Assembly (NCBI GenBank): GCA_963995525.1
Contig: OZ023211.1
Location: 58,439,127 to 58,503,126, forward strand
Length of the DNA stretch: 64,000 bases
Direction: 5' to 3'
Source of the DNA: Escarpia spicata
Lineage: Eukaryota; Annelida; Polychaeta; Sabellida; Siboglinidae
Notes under the pieces: generated by a model
Databases searched by the model: none
What the model was told of the DNA's origin: nothing
The model's input: only the letters and a program-made list of their open reading frames with translations
In this document: positions 1 through 12,300 of the stretch, one piece after another
How the letters are laid out: each line of letters opens with the position of its first letter
Numbering within the stretch: the first letter of the stretch is position 1
Translations under genes and position numbers: made by a program

Positions 1-226
1 TGCTGTTTAAAGCATTAGAACCACAATGTACGTGCATGAATACACTTTCACGTCACTGCATCACACCAACAGGTGGGGAACAGTTTTGCATGTGCCACTT
101 CTAAATTGTTCTGACTCGGGGTCTTCCATTGGCTTCAGTCATGTGACCTCAGCCATTCTAAGCATCTCTCTGGCAGAGAAGATGCTTGCTGACATCCTTA
201 ACAATGAGACAAGAGACATGTGTTAC

Positions 227-317
227 CTGTGGCTTCCTGTTTACTCTGTTCCTCTGTTTTCAACTTCTCTCGCAGTACGCTACAGTCTTCCTCCATTTGG
301 GTCAGTTCAGTCGTAAC
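227..317 (-). CDS. MIA3: TANGO1 exon 19: second coiled coil
   Basis: Encodes VTTELTQMEEDCSVLREKLK then TEEQSKQEAT, continuing directly from exon 18 as in TAISVVEEDLKLLQLKL of the vertebrate protein. Acceptor gttgtgacag, donor gtaaca, ends in phase 1, so coding continues beyond position 1. Confidence 0.88.
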
Positions 318-3300
318 CTGTCACAACAAACAATTCAGTCATAAGTTTGTAACATGTCACAATAAACAGTTCAGTTCAGTCGTAACCTGTCACGACAGAC
401 TCCTTACAAGTCTTGTGGCAACTTGCAGACTTCTTTCATTAAATTAGCAAAGACGCCAATCTGCCAGATGTCGCTACATGCACAGTGGCAGATGATGGTT
501 TCCCTAATTATCCATAAATTACATTTCTTATGTCGTAAATTTGAAAGTTTTTCATGTTAACACACCTTCAACTGATAGGTGGTCCTCATGACCTTGCAAC
601 AATTGCAGAAAATATGTGTATCATTATAAACAATCGATTTACATATGTTCAATGTATTGTATAAACCCTAAAACTGATAATAACCTTAACTCATTGGGAA
701 TTTTGAAAAAAATGTGTTTATGCAAGCAACAACACAGAGACAAATATAGATTGTTTATTATGGGTCAAATGGATGACGTTGGCCAAATGGATGATGTTTG
801 TTTATTATGGGTAACAAGTGTATAAGCCTTTTTGGCACACTGTAATATTTAAATAAAAGAAATGTGGACTCTACAACCCAATGCCAGGCCTGTGACTGAG
901 CCCATACTAGTCTCCTGAGCATCAGGCTGTTAGAGCCCACATTTCAACATATAAAGCAGCAGCGGTATTCCTAGAACAATTGAAAGGAATGACATGTAAT
1001 CACAGCAGAGCTTGTTATGTATAGAGTTAATTTTAAAGCCAACATGATTAACTAAAAAGTGCCTTTCTGAATACCACGCTATCTGCTGCCAAAAACACTA
1101 AATCTAAAATTATTATAATCCCAAATGTGGGGGTATTTCGCCACAGGTCATCGAACATGTGACTCCCCAAGATAACAGGTGTTTGTTTTCTTCAGTAAAC
1201 AAGAAGACGAAATGTAATGATTACCTGGGAGACGTCAATCATGCGTTGGAGTTTCTCCGTGAATGCTTCTCTGACTCCTGCAATCAAGTAAAACTTCATG
1301 TGTCTTTAAGAACGAACATGCATAGATACAGATGCGGCTGTATCCAACTGGTGTGTTTAAATCACTGTGCATCACTGGAGGTAAATGATGGTCTGTTGCT
1401 GGATCGCAACACAATGCTGACTTTGTATCCAGCCTGTTATAGAACACAATCTGGTCTCCAATATTTAATCAGATGCTGTAACGCATATTCTGATTCTTTG
1501 CAGTTCCACAGGTGTTCTATGTTATGTGAGTGTGATGTTGTTGTTATGTGAGTGTGATGTTGTGAGTGTGATGTACAAAGTGACTGTACACATTGTTATG
1601 TGAGTGTGATGTTGTTATGTGAGTGTGATGTTGTTATGTGAGTGTGATGTTGTTATGTGAATGTGATGTTGTTATGTAACTATGATGTTGTTATGTTATG
1701 TGATGTTGTTATGTGAGTGTGATGTTGTTATGTGAGTGTGATGTTGTTATATGTGAGTGTGATGTTGTTATGTGAGTGTGATGTTGTTATGTGAGTGTGA
1801 TGTTGTTATGTGAGTGTGATGTTGTTATGTGAGTGTGATGTTGTTATGTGAGTGTGATGTTGTTATGTGAGTGTGATGTTGTTATGTGAGTGTGATGTTG
1901 TTATGTGAGTGTGATGTTGTTATGTGAGTGTGATGTTGTTATTTGAGTGTGATGTTGTTATGTGAGTGTGATGTTGTTATATGTGAGTGTGATGTTGTTA
2001 TATGTGAGTGTGATGTTGTTATGTGAGTGTGATGTTGTTATGTGAGTGTGATGTTGTTATGTGAGTGTGATGTAAGTGTGACTGTGATGTAAGTGTGACT
2101 GTGATGTAAGTGTGACTGTGATGTAAGTGTGACTGTGATGTAAGTGTGACTGTGATGAAAATGTGACTGTGATGTAAGTGTGACTGTGATGTAAGTGTGA
2201 CTGTGATGTAAATGTGACTGTGATGTAAGTGTGACTGTGATCTAAGTGTGACTGTGATGTAAGTGTGACTGTGATGTTGTAATGTGACTGTGATGCAGTT
2301 ATGTCCATGTGATGTACAACATGATTGTGATGTAGTTGTGATGTGACTGTGATGTAAAGCAGGCTTTACACCAGGTGATGCCGTCACCGCGACAAGGCGA
2401 CGATGTTGACATCATTAAGAAATGTAAAGGCCAAATGATATATACATCGCTAGCGATATGGGTCACGTGTACACATGACGCAATGTATGCTTGAGATGGG
2501 AGGTGTCATGTGACCACAAGGAGTCTCATGCCGTTACACATCAATGCAGCCATTACTTCTAGGGAAGGCTATTCTATTACTAGATGTGTCATATACATGT
2601 TGACTGTGATTGGATAGTTTATATGCGAGGCGAAAATCGCCTGAAAATAGAGCCAATTCTATCACAAGCGACGGTGTCGGGGTGACAAAGCGATGGCATT
2701 GCACGCGATACAATCGCAGCTATGTACTATTTACACGAGGCAATCACACTGCAATCAGGTTGCATGCAATGGCATCGCCTCATCACGGTGGTGGCGTTGC
2801 CTGGTGTAAAGTCAGCTTAAGGGTGACTGTAGATGTAGACATGGCTGTGATATAGTTGTCAGGTGTCCTCACCCACAGACTCTCCATCTCCGCGCTCCTC
2901 CTCATTCTCAGAGTCTTCTTCCAAGTCCTCCTGGAACACCTTCAACTGTCGCAAACAGTCCTGCAACACCTGTGGACAAAACGACCAGGTGAGAGAGGAA
3001 CAGATGAGAGAGGACCAGACGAGACGACAAAGTGAGAAGACCAGGTGAGAGAGGACCAGGTGGGAGATGACCAAGTGAGAGGACCAGATGAAAGAGGACA
3101 AGGTGAGTGAGGAGCTGGTGAGGCCATCAGGTGAGAGATGACTAGGTGAGAGGCAAGATGAGAAGACCAGCTGAGAGATGACTAGTTCCAAGAAGACCCA
3201 GTTACAGAGGAATATTTTGACCCCAAAATATAATAAATATTGACACAATAAACAAATTAGGTTATATGCATCTACACAAATAAAACAGACATGCATATAT

Positions 3301-6300
3301 AGTAATGTAAGTGTGTATACACCATTTTTTGAAACCAGTATAGTAATTAATTAAAACAAAAGAACCTTGGGGTGAGGACTGGGGATAACCAGGTGGTCTG
3401 AGAGATAACTCAGAATGAGACCGAGATGAGTTACAGAAGGAGAGATAATTGACGAGGACACAAAAGAGGACCAGATGCCAGAGAAGCCCAGAGTGTAGAA
3501 CCAATACAATGTATACCTCTATCTCTTGCTGTTCCACTTGCAGCTGTTCCTGTGAGACCTTGTTCTCATCAGCCATAGAACAAACAAGTACTTACCTCTA
3601 TCTCTTGCTGTTCCACTTGCAGTTGTTCCTGTGAGACCTTGTTCTCATCAGCCATAGAACAAACAAGTACTTACCTCTATCTCTTGCTGTTCCACTTGCA
3701 GCTGTTCCTGTGAGACCTTGTTATCATCAGCCATAGAACCAACAAGTACCTACCTCTATCTCTTGCTGTTTCACTTGCAGCTGTTCCTGTGAGACCTTGT
3801 TCTCATCAGCCATAGAACCAACAAGTACTTACCTCTATCTCTTGCTGTTCCACTTGCAGTTGTTCCTGTGAGACCTTGTTCTCATCAGCCATAGAACCAC
3901 CAAGTACCTACCTCTATCTCTTGCTGTTTCACTTGCAGTTGTTCCTGTGAGACCTTGTTCTCATCAGCCATAGAACCAACAAGTACTTACCTCTATCTCT
4001 TGCTGTTCCACTTGCAGTTGTTCCTCTGAGACTTTGTTCTCATCAGCCATAGAACCAACAAGTACCTACCTCTATCTCTTGCTGTTTCACTTGCAGCTGT
4101 TCCTGTGAGACCTTGTTCTCATCAGCCATAGAACCAACAAGTACCTACCTCTATCTCTTGCTGTTCCACTTGCAGCTGTTCCTGTGAGACCTTGTTCTCA
4201 TCAGTCATGGAACCAACAAGTACCTACCTCTATCTCTTGCTGTTTCACTTGCAGCTGTTCCTGTGAGACCTTGTTCTCATCAGCCATAGAACCAACAAGT
4301 ACCTACCTCTATCTCTTGCTGTTTCACTTGCAGCTGTTCCTGTGAGACCTTATTCTCATCAGCCATAGAACCAACATGTACGTACCTCTATCTCTGGCTG
4401 TTCCACTTGCAGCTGTTCCTGTGAGACATTGTTCTCATCAGCCATAGAACCAACAAGTACCTACCTCTATCTCTTGCTGTTTCACTTGCAGCTGTTCCTG
4501 TGAGACCTTGTTCTCATCAGCCATAGAACCAACAAGTACCTACCTCTATCTCTTGCTGTTTCACTTGCAGCTGTTCCTGTGAGACATTGTTCTCATCAGC
4601 CATATAACCAACAAGTACCTACCTCTATCTCTTGCTGTTTCACTTGCAGCTGTTCCTGTGAGACTTTGTTCTCATCAGCCATAGAACCAACAAGTACCTA
4701 CCTCTATCTCTTCCTGTTTCACTTGCAGCTGTTCCTGTGAGACCTTGTTCTCATCAGCCATAGAACCAACAAGTACCTACCTCTATCTCTTGCTGTTTCA
4801 CTTGCAGCTGTTCCTGTGAGACCTTGTTCTCATCAGCCATAGAACCAACAAGTACCTACCTCTATCTCTTGCTGTTTCACTTGCAGCTGTTCCTGTGAGA
4901 CATTGTTCTCTTCAGCCATATAACCAACAAGTACCTACCTCTATCTCTTGCTGTTTCACTTGCAGCTGTTCCTGTGAGACTTTGTTCTCATCAGCCATAG
5001 AACCAACAAGTACCTACCTCTATCTCTTGCTGTTTCACTTGCAGCTGTTCCTGTGAGACCTTGTTCTCATCAGCCATAGAACCAACAAGTACCTACCTCT
5101 ATCTCTTGCTGTTTCACTTGCAGCTGTTCCTGTGAGACATTGTTCTCATCAGCCATAGAACCAACAAGTACCTACATCTATCTCTTGCTGTTTCACTTGC
5201 AGCTGTTCCTGTGAGACCTTGTTCTCATCAGTCATGGAACCAACAAGTACCTACCTCTATCTCTTGCTGTTTCACTTGCAGCTGTTCCTGTGAGACCTTG
5301 TTCTCATCAGCCATAGAACCAACAAGTACTTACCTCTATCTCTTGCTGTTTCACTTGCAGCTGTTCCTGTGAGACCTTGTTCTCATCAGCCATAGAACCA
5401 ACAAGTACCTACCTCTATCTCTTGCTGTTTCACTTGCAGCTGTTCCTGTGAGACCTTGTTCTCATCAGCCATAGAACCAACAAGTACCTACCTATATCTC
5501 TTGCTGTTTCACTTGCAGCTGTTCCTGTGAGACATTGTTCTCATCAGCCATAGAACCAACAAGTACCTACCTCTATCTCTTGCTGTTCCACTTGCAGCTG
5601 TTCCTGTGAGACCTTGTTCTCATCAGCCATGGAACCAACAAGTACCTACCTCTATCTCTTGCTGTTTCACTTGCAGCTGTTCCTGTGAGACCTTGTTCTC
5701 ATCAGCCATAGAACCAACAAGTACCTACCTCTATCTCTTGCTGTTTCACTTGCAGCTGTTCCTGTGAGACCTTGTTCTCATCAGCCATAGAACCAACAAG
5801 TACTTACCTCTATCTCTTGCTGTTTCACTTGCAGCTGTTCCTGAGAAACCTTGTTTTCATTAGCCCCCTCCTGCACCTGCTGTTGAAGCTCCTGCACCCT
5901 GAACACAAACAGCACAGTCACTTTCTTGTCCCATACAATTTCCTATCGTAAGGTATTGTTGTTCTCCTCCTATTTCCCTGTCTGTCAAGGGTGAGGCCTG
6001 CCTCGATTCTGATCCTCGATTTCTATTATCTTTTTTTCTTTTCCCTCACTAATCCTGCACTGCTCTCTCCACCAACCATCTCCATTCCCCTCTATCTTTT
6101 GTTCTTGTTCTACATTCATCTCCCAATCCTACTAAATCTTTCTTTACACAGCATAACGTAACAACATAATACAGTACAAATTTGACATGGAAACATTAAT
6201 AGAGATGGGACATTTTAATTACACAAACCCCAAACAGTTAACCAATAAAAATTGTTGCACATTCATGTTAGAGACAACTTATCTATCCATCATGTGACCT

Positions 6301-9300
6301 ATTGCCTAGCAACAAGGTCCATCATGTTTGGATGCCAAACACAGTCGCCCGTTCAGACATATGTTCGGACATCCAGTCATATATTTTGTTGAAATCCTAG
6401 CCCCAAATGTATTTGTTTAAGACAAAACCATAAGATCAAGTTGTGTAACAGAGAACTATGTTTGGGAATGACTGATCTAGTAGATATCATATCACAGTAG
6501 TGATGTAATGACTGATCTAGTAGATATCATATCACAGTAGTGATGTAATGACTGGTCTAGTAGATATCATATCACAGTAGTGATGTAATGACTGGTCTAG
6601 TAGATATCATATCACAGTAGTGATGTAATGACTGGTCTAGTAGATATCATATCACAGTAGTGATGTAATGACTGGTCTAGTAGATATCATATCACAGTAG
6701 TGATGTAATGACTGGTCTAGTAGATATCATATCACAGTAGTGATGTAATTACTGGTCTAGTAGATATCATATTACAGTAGTGATGTAATGACTGGTCTAC
6801 TAGATATCATATCACAGTAGTGATGTAATGACTGGTCTAGTAGATATCATATCACAGTAGTGATGTAATGACTGGTCTAGTAGATATCATATCACAGTAG
6901 TGATGTAATGACTGGTTTAGTAGATATATCACAGTAGTGATGTAATGACTGGTCTAGTAGATATCATATCACAGTAGTGATGTAATGACTGGTCTAGTAG
7001 ATGCATGCCGCAGTAGTGATGTAATGACTGGTCTAGTAGATGCATGCCGCAGCAGTGATGTAATGACTGGTCTAGTAGATGCATGCCGCAGTAGTGATGT
7101 AATGACTGGTCTAGTAAATGCATGCCGCAGTAGTGATGTAATGACTGGTCTAGTAGATGCATGCCGCAGTAGTGATGTAATGACTGGTCTAGTAGATGCA
7201 TGCCGCAGCAGTGATGTAATGACTGGTCTAGTTGATGCATGCCGCAGTAGTGATGTAACGACTGGTCTAGTAGATATCATATCACTGTAGTGATGTAATG
7301 ACTGGTCTAGTAGATGCATGCCGCAGTAGTGATGTAATGACTGGTCTAGTAGATATCATATCACAGTAGTGATGTAATGACTGGTCTAGTAGATATCATA
7401 TCACAGTAGTGATGTAATGACTGGTCTAGTAGATATCATATCACAGTAGTGATGTAATGACTGGTTTAGTAGATATCATATCACAGTAGTGATGTAACGA
7501 CTGGTCTAGTAGATATCATATCACTGTAGTGATGTAATGACTGGTCTAGTAGATGCATGCCGCAGCAGTGATGTAATGACTGGTCTAGTTGATGCATGCC
7601 GCAGTAGTGATGTAATGACTGGTCTAGTAGATGCATGCCGCAGCATTGATGTAATGACTGGTCTAGTAGATGCATGCCGCAGTAGTGATGTAATGACTGG
7701 TCTAGTAGATGCATGCCGCAGCATTGATGTAATGACTGGTCTAGTAGATGCATGCCGCAGTAGTGATGTAATGACTGGTCTAGTAGATATCATATCACAG
7801 TAGTGATGTAATGACTGGTCTAGTAGATGCATGACGCAGTAGTGATGTAATGACTGGTCTAGTAGATGCATGCCGCAGTAGTGATGTAATGACTGGTCTA
7901 GTAGATGCATGCCGCAGTAGTGATGTAATGACTGGTCTAGTAGATGCATGCCGCAGCATTGATGTAATGACTGGTCTAGTAGATGCATGCCGCAGTAGTG
8001 ATGTAATGACTGGTCTAGTAGATATCATATCACAGTAGTGATGTAATGACTGGTCTAGTAGATGCATGACGCAGTAGTGATGTAACGACTGGTCTAGTAG
8101 ATGCATGCCGCAGCAGTGATGTAATGACTGGTCTAGTAGATGCATGCCGCAGCAGTGATGTAATGACTGGTCTAGTTGATGCATGCCGCAGTAGTGATGT
8201 AATGACTGGTCTAGTAGATATCATATCACAGTAGTGATGTAATGACTGGTCTAGTAGATGCATGCCGCAGTAGTGAGGTAACGACTGGTCTAGTAGATAT
8301 CATATCACAGTAGTGATGTAATGACTGGTCTAGTAGATGCATGCCGCAGCAGTGATGTAATGACTGGTCTAGTAGATGCATGCCGCAGCAGTGATGTAAT
8401 GACTGGTCTAGTAGATGCATGCCGCAGTAGTGAGGTAATGACTGGTCTAGTAGATGCATGCCGCAGTAGTGATGTAACGACTGGTCTAGTAGATATCATA
8501 TCACAGTAGTGATGTAATGACTGGTCTAGTAGATGCATGCCGCAGTAGTGAGGTAATGACTGGTCTAGTAGATGCATGCCGCAGCAGTGATGTAATGACT
8601 GGTCTAGTAGATGCATGCCGCAGCAGTGATGTAATGACTGGTCTAGTAGATGCATGCCTCAGTAGTGATGTAATGACTGGTCTAGTAGATGCATGCCGCA
8701 GTAGTGATGTAATGACTGGTGTAGTAGATGCATGCCGCAGTAGTGATGTAATGACTGGTCTAGTAGATGCATGCTGCAGTAGTGATGTAATGACTGGTCT
8801 AGTAGATGCATGCCGCAGTAGTGATGTAACGACTGGTCTAGTAGATGTATGCCGCAGCAGTGATGTAATGATTGGTCTAGTAGATGCATGCCGCAGCAGT
8901 GATGTAATGACTGGTCTAGTAGATGCATGCCGCAGCAGTGAGGTAATGACTGGTCTAGTAGATGCATGCCGCAGCAGTGATGTAATGACTGGTCTAGTAG
9001 ATGCATGCCTCAGTAGTGACGTAATGACTGGTCTAGTAGATGCATGCCGCAGTAGTGACGTAATGACTGGTCTAGTAGATGCATGCCGCAGTAGTGATGT
9101 AATGACTGGTCTAGTAGATGCATGCCGCAGTAGTGATGTAACGACTGGTCTAGTAGATGCATGCCGCAGCAGTGATGTAACGAATGGTCTAGTAGATGCA
9201 TGCCGCAGCAGTGATGTAATGACTGGTCTAGTAGATGCATGCCGCAGCAGTGAGGTAATGACTGGTCTAGTAGATGCATGCCGCAGCAGTGAGGTAATGA

Positions 9301-12300
9301 CTGGTCTAGTAGATGCATGCCGCAGCAGTGATGTAATGACTGGTCTAGTAGATGTATGCCGCAGCAGTGATGTAATGACTGGTCTAGTTGATGCATGCCG
9401 CAGTAGTGATGTAACGACTGGTCTAGTAGATATCATATTACAGTAGTGATGTAATGACTGGTCTAGTAGATGCATGCCGCAGCAGTGATGTAATGACTGG
9501 TCTAGTAGATGCATGCCGCAGTAGCGAGGTAATGACTGGTCTAGTAGATGCATGCCGCAGCAGTGATGTAATGACTGGTCTAGTAGATGCATGCCGCAGT
9601 AGTGATGTAATGACTGGTCTAGTAGATGCATGCCGCAGTAGTGATGTAATGACTGGTCTAGTAGATGCATGCCGCAGTAGTGATGTAATGACTGGTCTAG
9701 TAGATGCATGCCGCAGTAGTGATGTAATGACTGGTCTAGTAGATGCATGCCGCAGCAGTGATGTAATGTACATATATTACTGTTATCAACATTGTTGGCA
9801 AGACAAAGCTTGACATAGGTCACCTACAAAATTTTGATTGTGGCGTAGGCAAAGGGTGATCAAAGGGTGATGTGCTGGATACATCAATTGACAATCCAGA
9901 ATTAGAAAGACTCCCCCTAATATGATTGTCCTGACATGAAGGTGTAGATGTGTGTGAAGCCTATCACTAACCTGTCATTCCAGCTCTCTGCTTCCAACAG
10001 CAGCTGAAACATACACAATTAGTTTTATCTGTCTTATCTTCTATCACGTCATGGAACAATCCAAGATGGCTGCTGTATATGGTAAATATAGCATTTTTAA
10101 ACCACTGTAATTCTTCCAATAATACAGTTATCAATATATTTCTTTATATTTCTTATATACAACAACTCGTGTTATGCAATTTACAAAGAGAGATATACTA
10201 GTGCATTGCCACTGATTAATATTTTTAAAATATTTAAACGTTTTTCAAAAACGTTCCAAAGTGAGCAAAATGTTTTATTCATTAACCTGGAGTGTGTGAA
10301 CATTTGAGATGCTGTCATATTCATTCACTGTTATAATTTATTATTAACTATTCAACTATCAAAACTTCACTTGCGAACTAATTTTTTTTTTCTTCTAGAC
10401 AAACTATAACAAGTCCAATATCTTCAAAGCAATAATTTATTGATTCCTGTATTGTACAGAGTAGCATTGGTCAAATGACATTTACACACTCTTGCTGTAA
10501 TGGAATGTCTTCAGCAGCAATAGTAGACATAAACAACTAACACCATATAGCCTACCTGGTCCTTGGTCTGTTGTAGGAAGGTGGTCTCTTCTGTCATGTT
10601 CTGGACCTGTTCTTGCATCTCAGTCACAGCAGCTTCCCACTCCGCCGTCAACCTCTCCATCTGTCACACACAAACCCCTCCATCACGACCACAACTTCTC
10701 CATCTGTCACACACAAACCCCTCCATCATGACCACAACTTCTCCATCTGTCATGCACCAAACCCTCTATCACGACCACAACTTCTCCATCTGTCATGCAC
10801 CAAACCCTCTATCACGACCACAACTTCTCCATCTGTTATGCACCAAACCCTCTATTATGACCACAACTTCTCCATCTGTCACGTCCACAACTTCTCCACC
10901 TGTTATGCACCAAACCCTCTATTATGACCACAACTTCTCCATCTGTCACGTCCACAACTTCTCCATATGTCACACACCAAACCCTCTATCACGACCACAA
11001 CTTCTCCATCTGTCATGCACCAAACCCTCTATCACGACCACAACTTCTCCATCTGCACGCACCAAACCCAATATCATGACTACCGGTACTGTTCCCTTGT
11101 TTATTAACAGATTGTAAGTTACTGATCGAATATGATACAAATGGCCGATTAATAAGATCGTTGCGTGCCCGCTCCTGTTGCTGCATGATGCAGTTAGAAT
11201 CCGTATTGGCCGAGTTCAACCTGTATTGTGGCATCAAGAACATTAGATGACATTTGCGCAAATGCCACCACACACACTGGCACAGACACACCATTGTTTC
11301 GGCGCATAACAAATTTAATCGTAGGAATTTATAGCAACACCACTGCCAGTTCAAAACATTGAAGGTCGGTCAGAGAGCAAAATCTTCAATTAATAAAAAG
11401 TTTATGAATTGATCATATTCATTTTGTCTTAGTACTGGCCTTAGTCAACAGGCCTCGGGCCAATACAACTACCGAATATGAAGGCAATATGAATATGACC
11501 AATCAATACGATATAGTAATATACCAAAGACCGTATATATTAAGACAAGCAACACAACTTATGAAGGTAGACAATTACGTTATCGAACAATCACAGTGCC
11601 ACCAAATACCTGGTTGCAACTCGCTCAACGTCAGCTGTGTTGGACGGCAGGACACATCCATGGGGCAGGAAGTTGGTAAGCGTGTTATTGGGCCCATTAG
11701 GGTGGTTTTAATTTTTTTATAGTTTTTTCAAATTATATCCGAGGTGGCAGTGGGTTTCGACTGCTGGAAGGGCTCAATATTTTTAAAGGCTGAAGTTGCA
11801 ACTGTGGAATGTAATGTTTTCCTATGTAATCGTAAAGATAATATTGTAATCCACAAATATGACACAGGATGGACCCAAGAACTCGTTTTCCTCTTGGAGT
11901 TATTGCCATTTAAAAATACATACATAAGCAATAATCACATTCCAAGATATATTCATACACATGCAATTTTAAAAGGCAATAACTCAAGTGTTTTTTTAAA
12001 TTGCTGCATATATCCATTTTTCTGTAACTGCAGTTCTGCAATGTGTGTGTGTGTGTGTTTGAGCGTGCGTGCATGCAAGCATGCATGCGTGCATGCACGT
12101 GTGTCTGTGCGCATGTGCTGGTGAACAGACTAGTTCTTCAGATATATGGCGCTATAAAAATGTTAATAATAATAAAAAATAACTGACGTGTGCATCACAT
12201 ATTGCTCTTTATCAGTGCGAGTGCCTACCCCTGTCTGGCGCTGTTCACTGGCTGTCACACGCTCCTGGGATTCCTCCGACTTCTCTGTCAGTTCTTGCAA

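Noticed and set aside
3510..5864. Thirty repeated exons (mutually exclusive exon cluster)
   Set aside because: Units have donors but no acceptors, and the spacing between would-be exons is about 22-31 bp, too short for introns.
6462..9768. CRISPR-like array
   Set aside because: No unique spacers; it is a continuous tandem repeat in an animal intron.
8501..9823. 440-codon minus-strand ORF and many overlapping ORFs at 6900-9820
   Set aside because: They are readings of the 39-bp minisatellite, which is a multiple of three and lacks stops; no splice or start context and all frames look alike.
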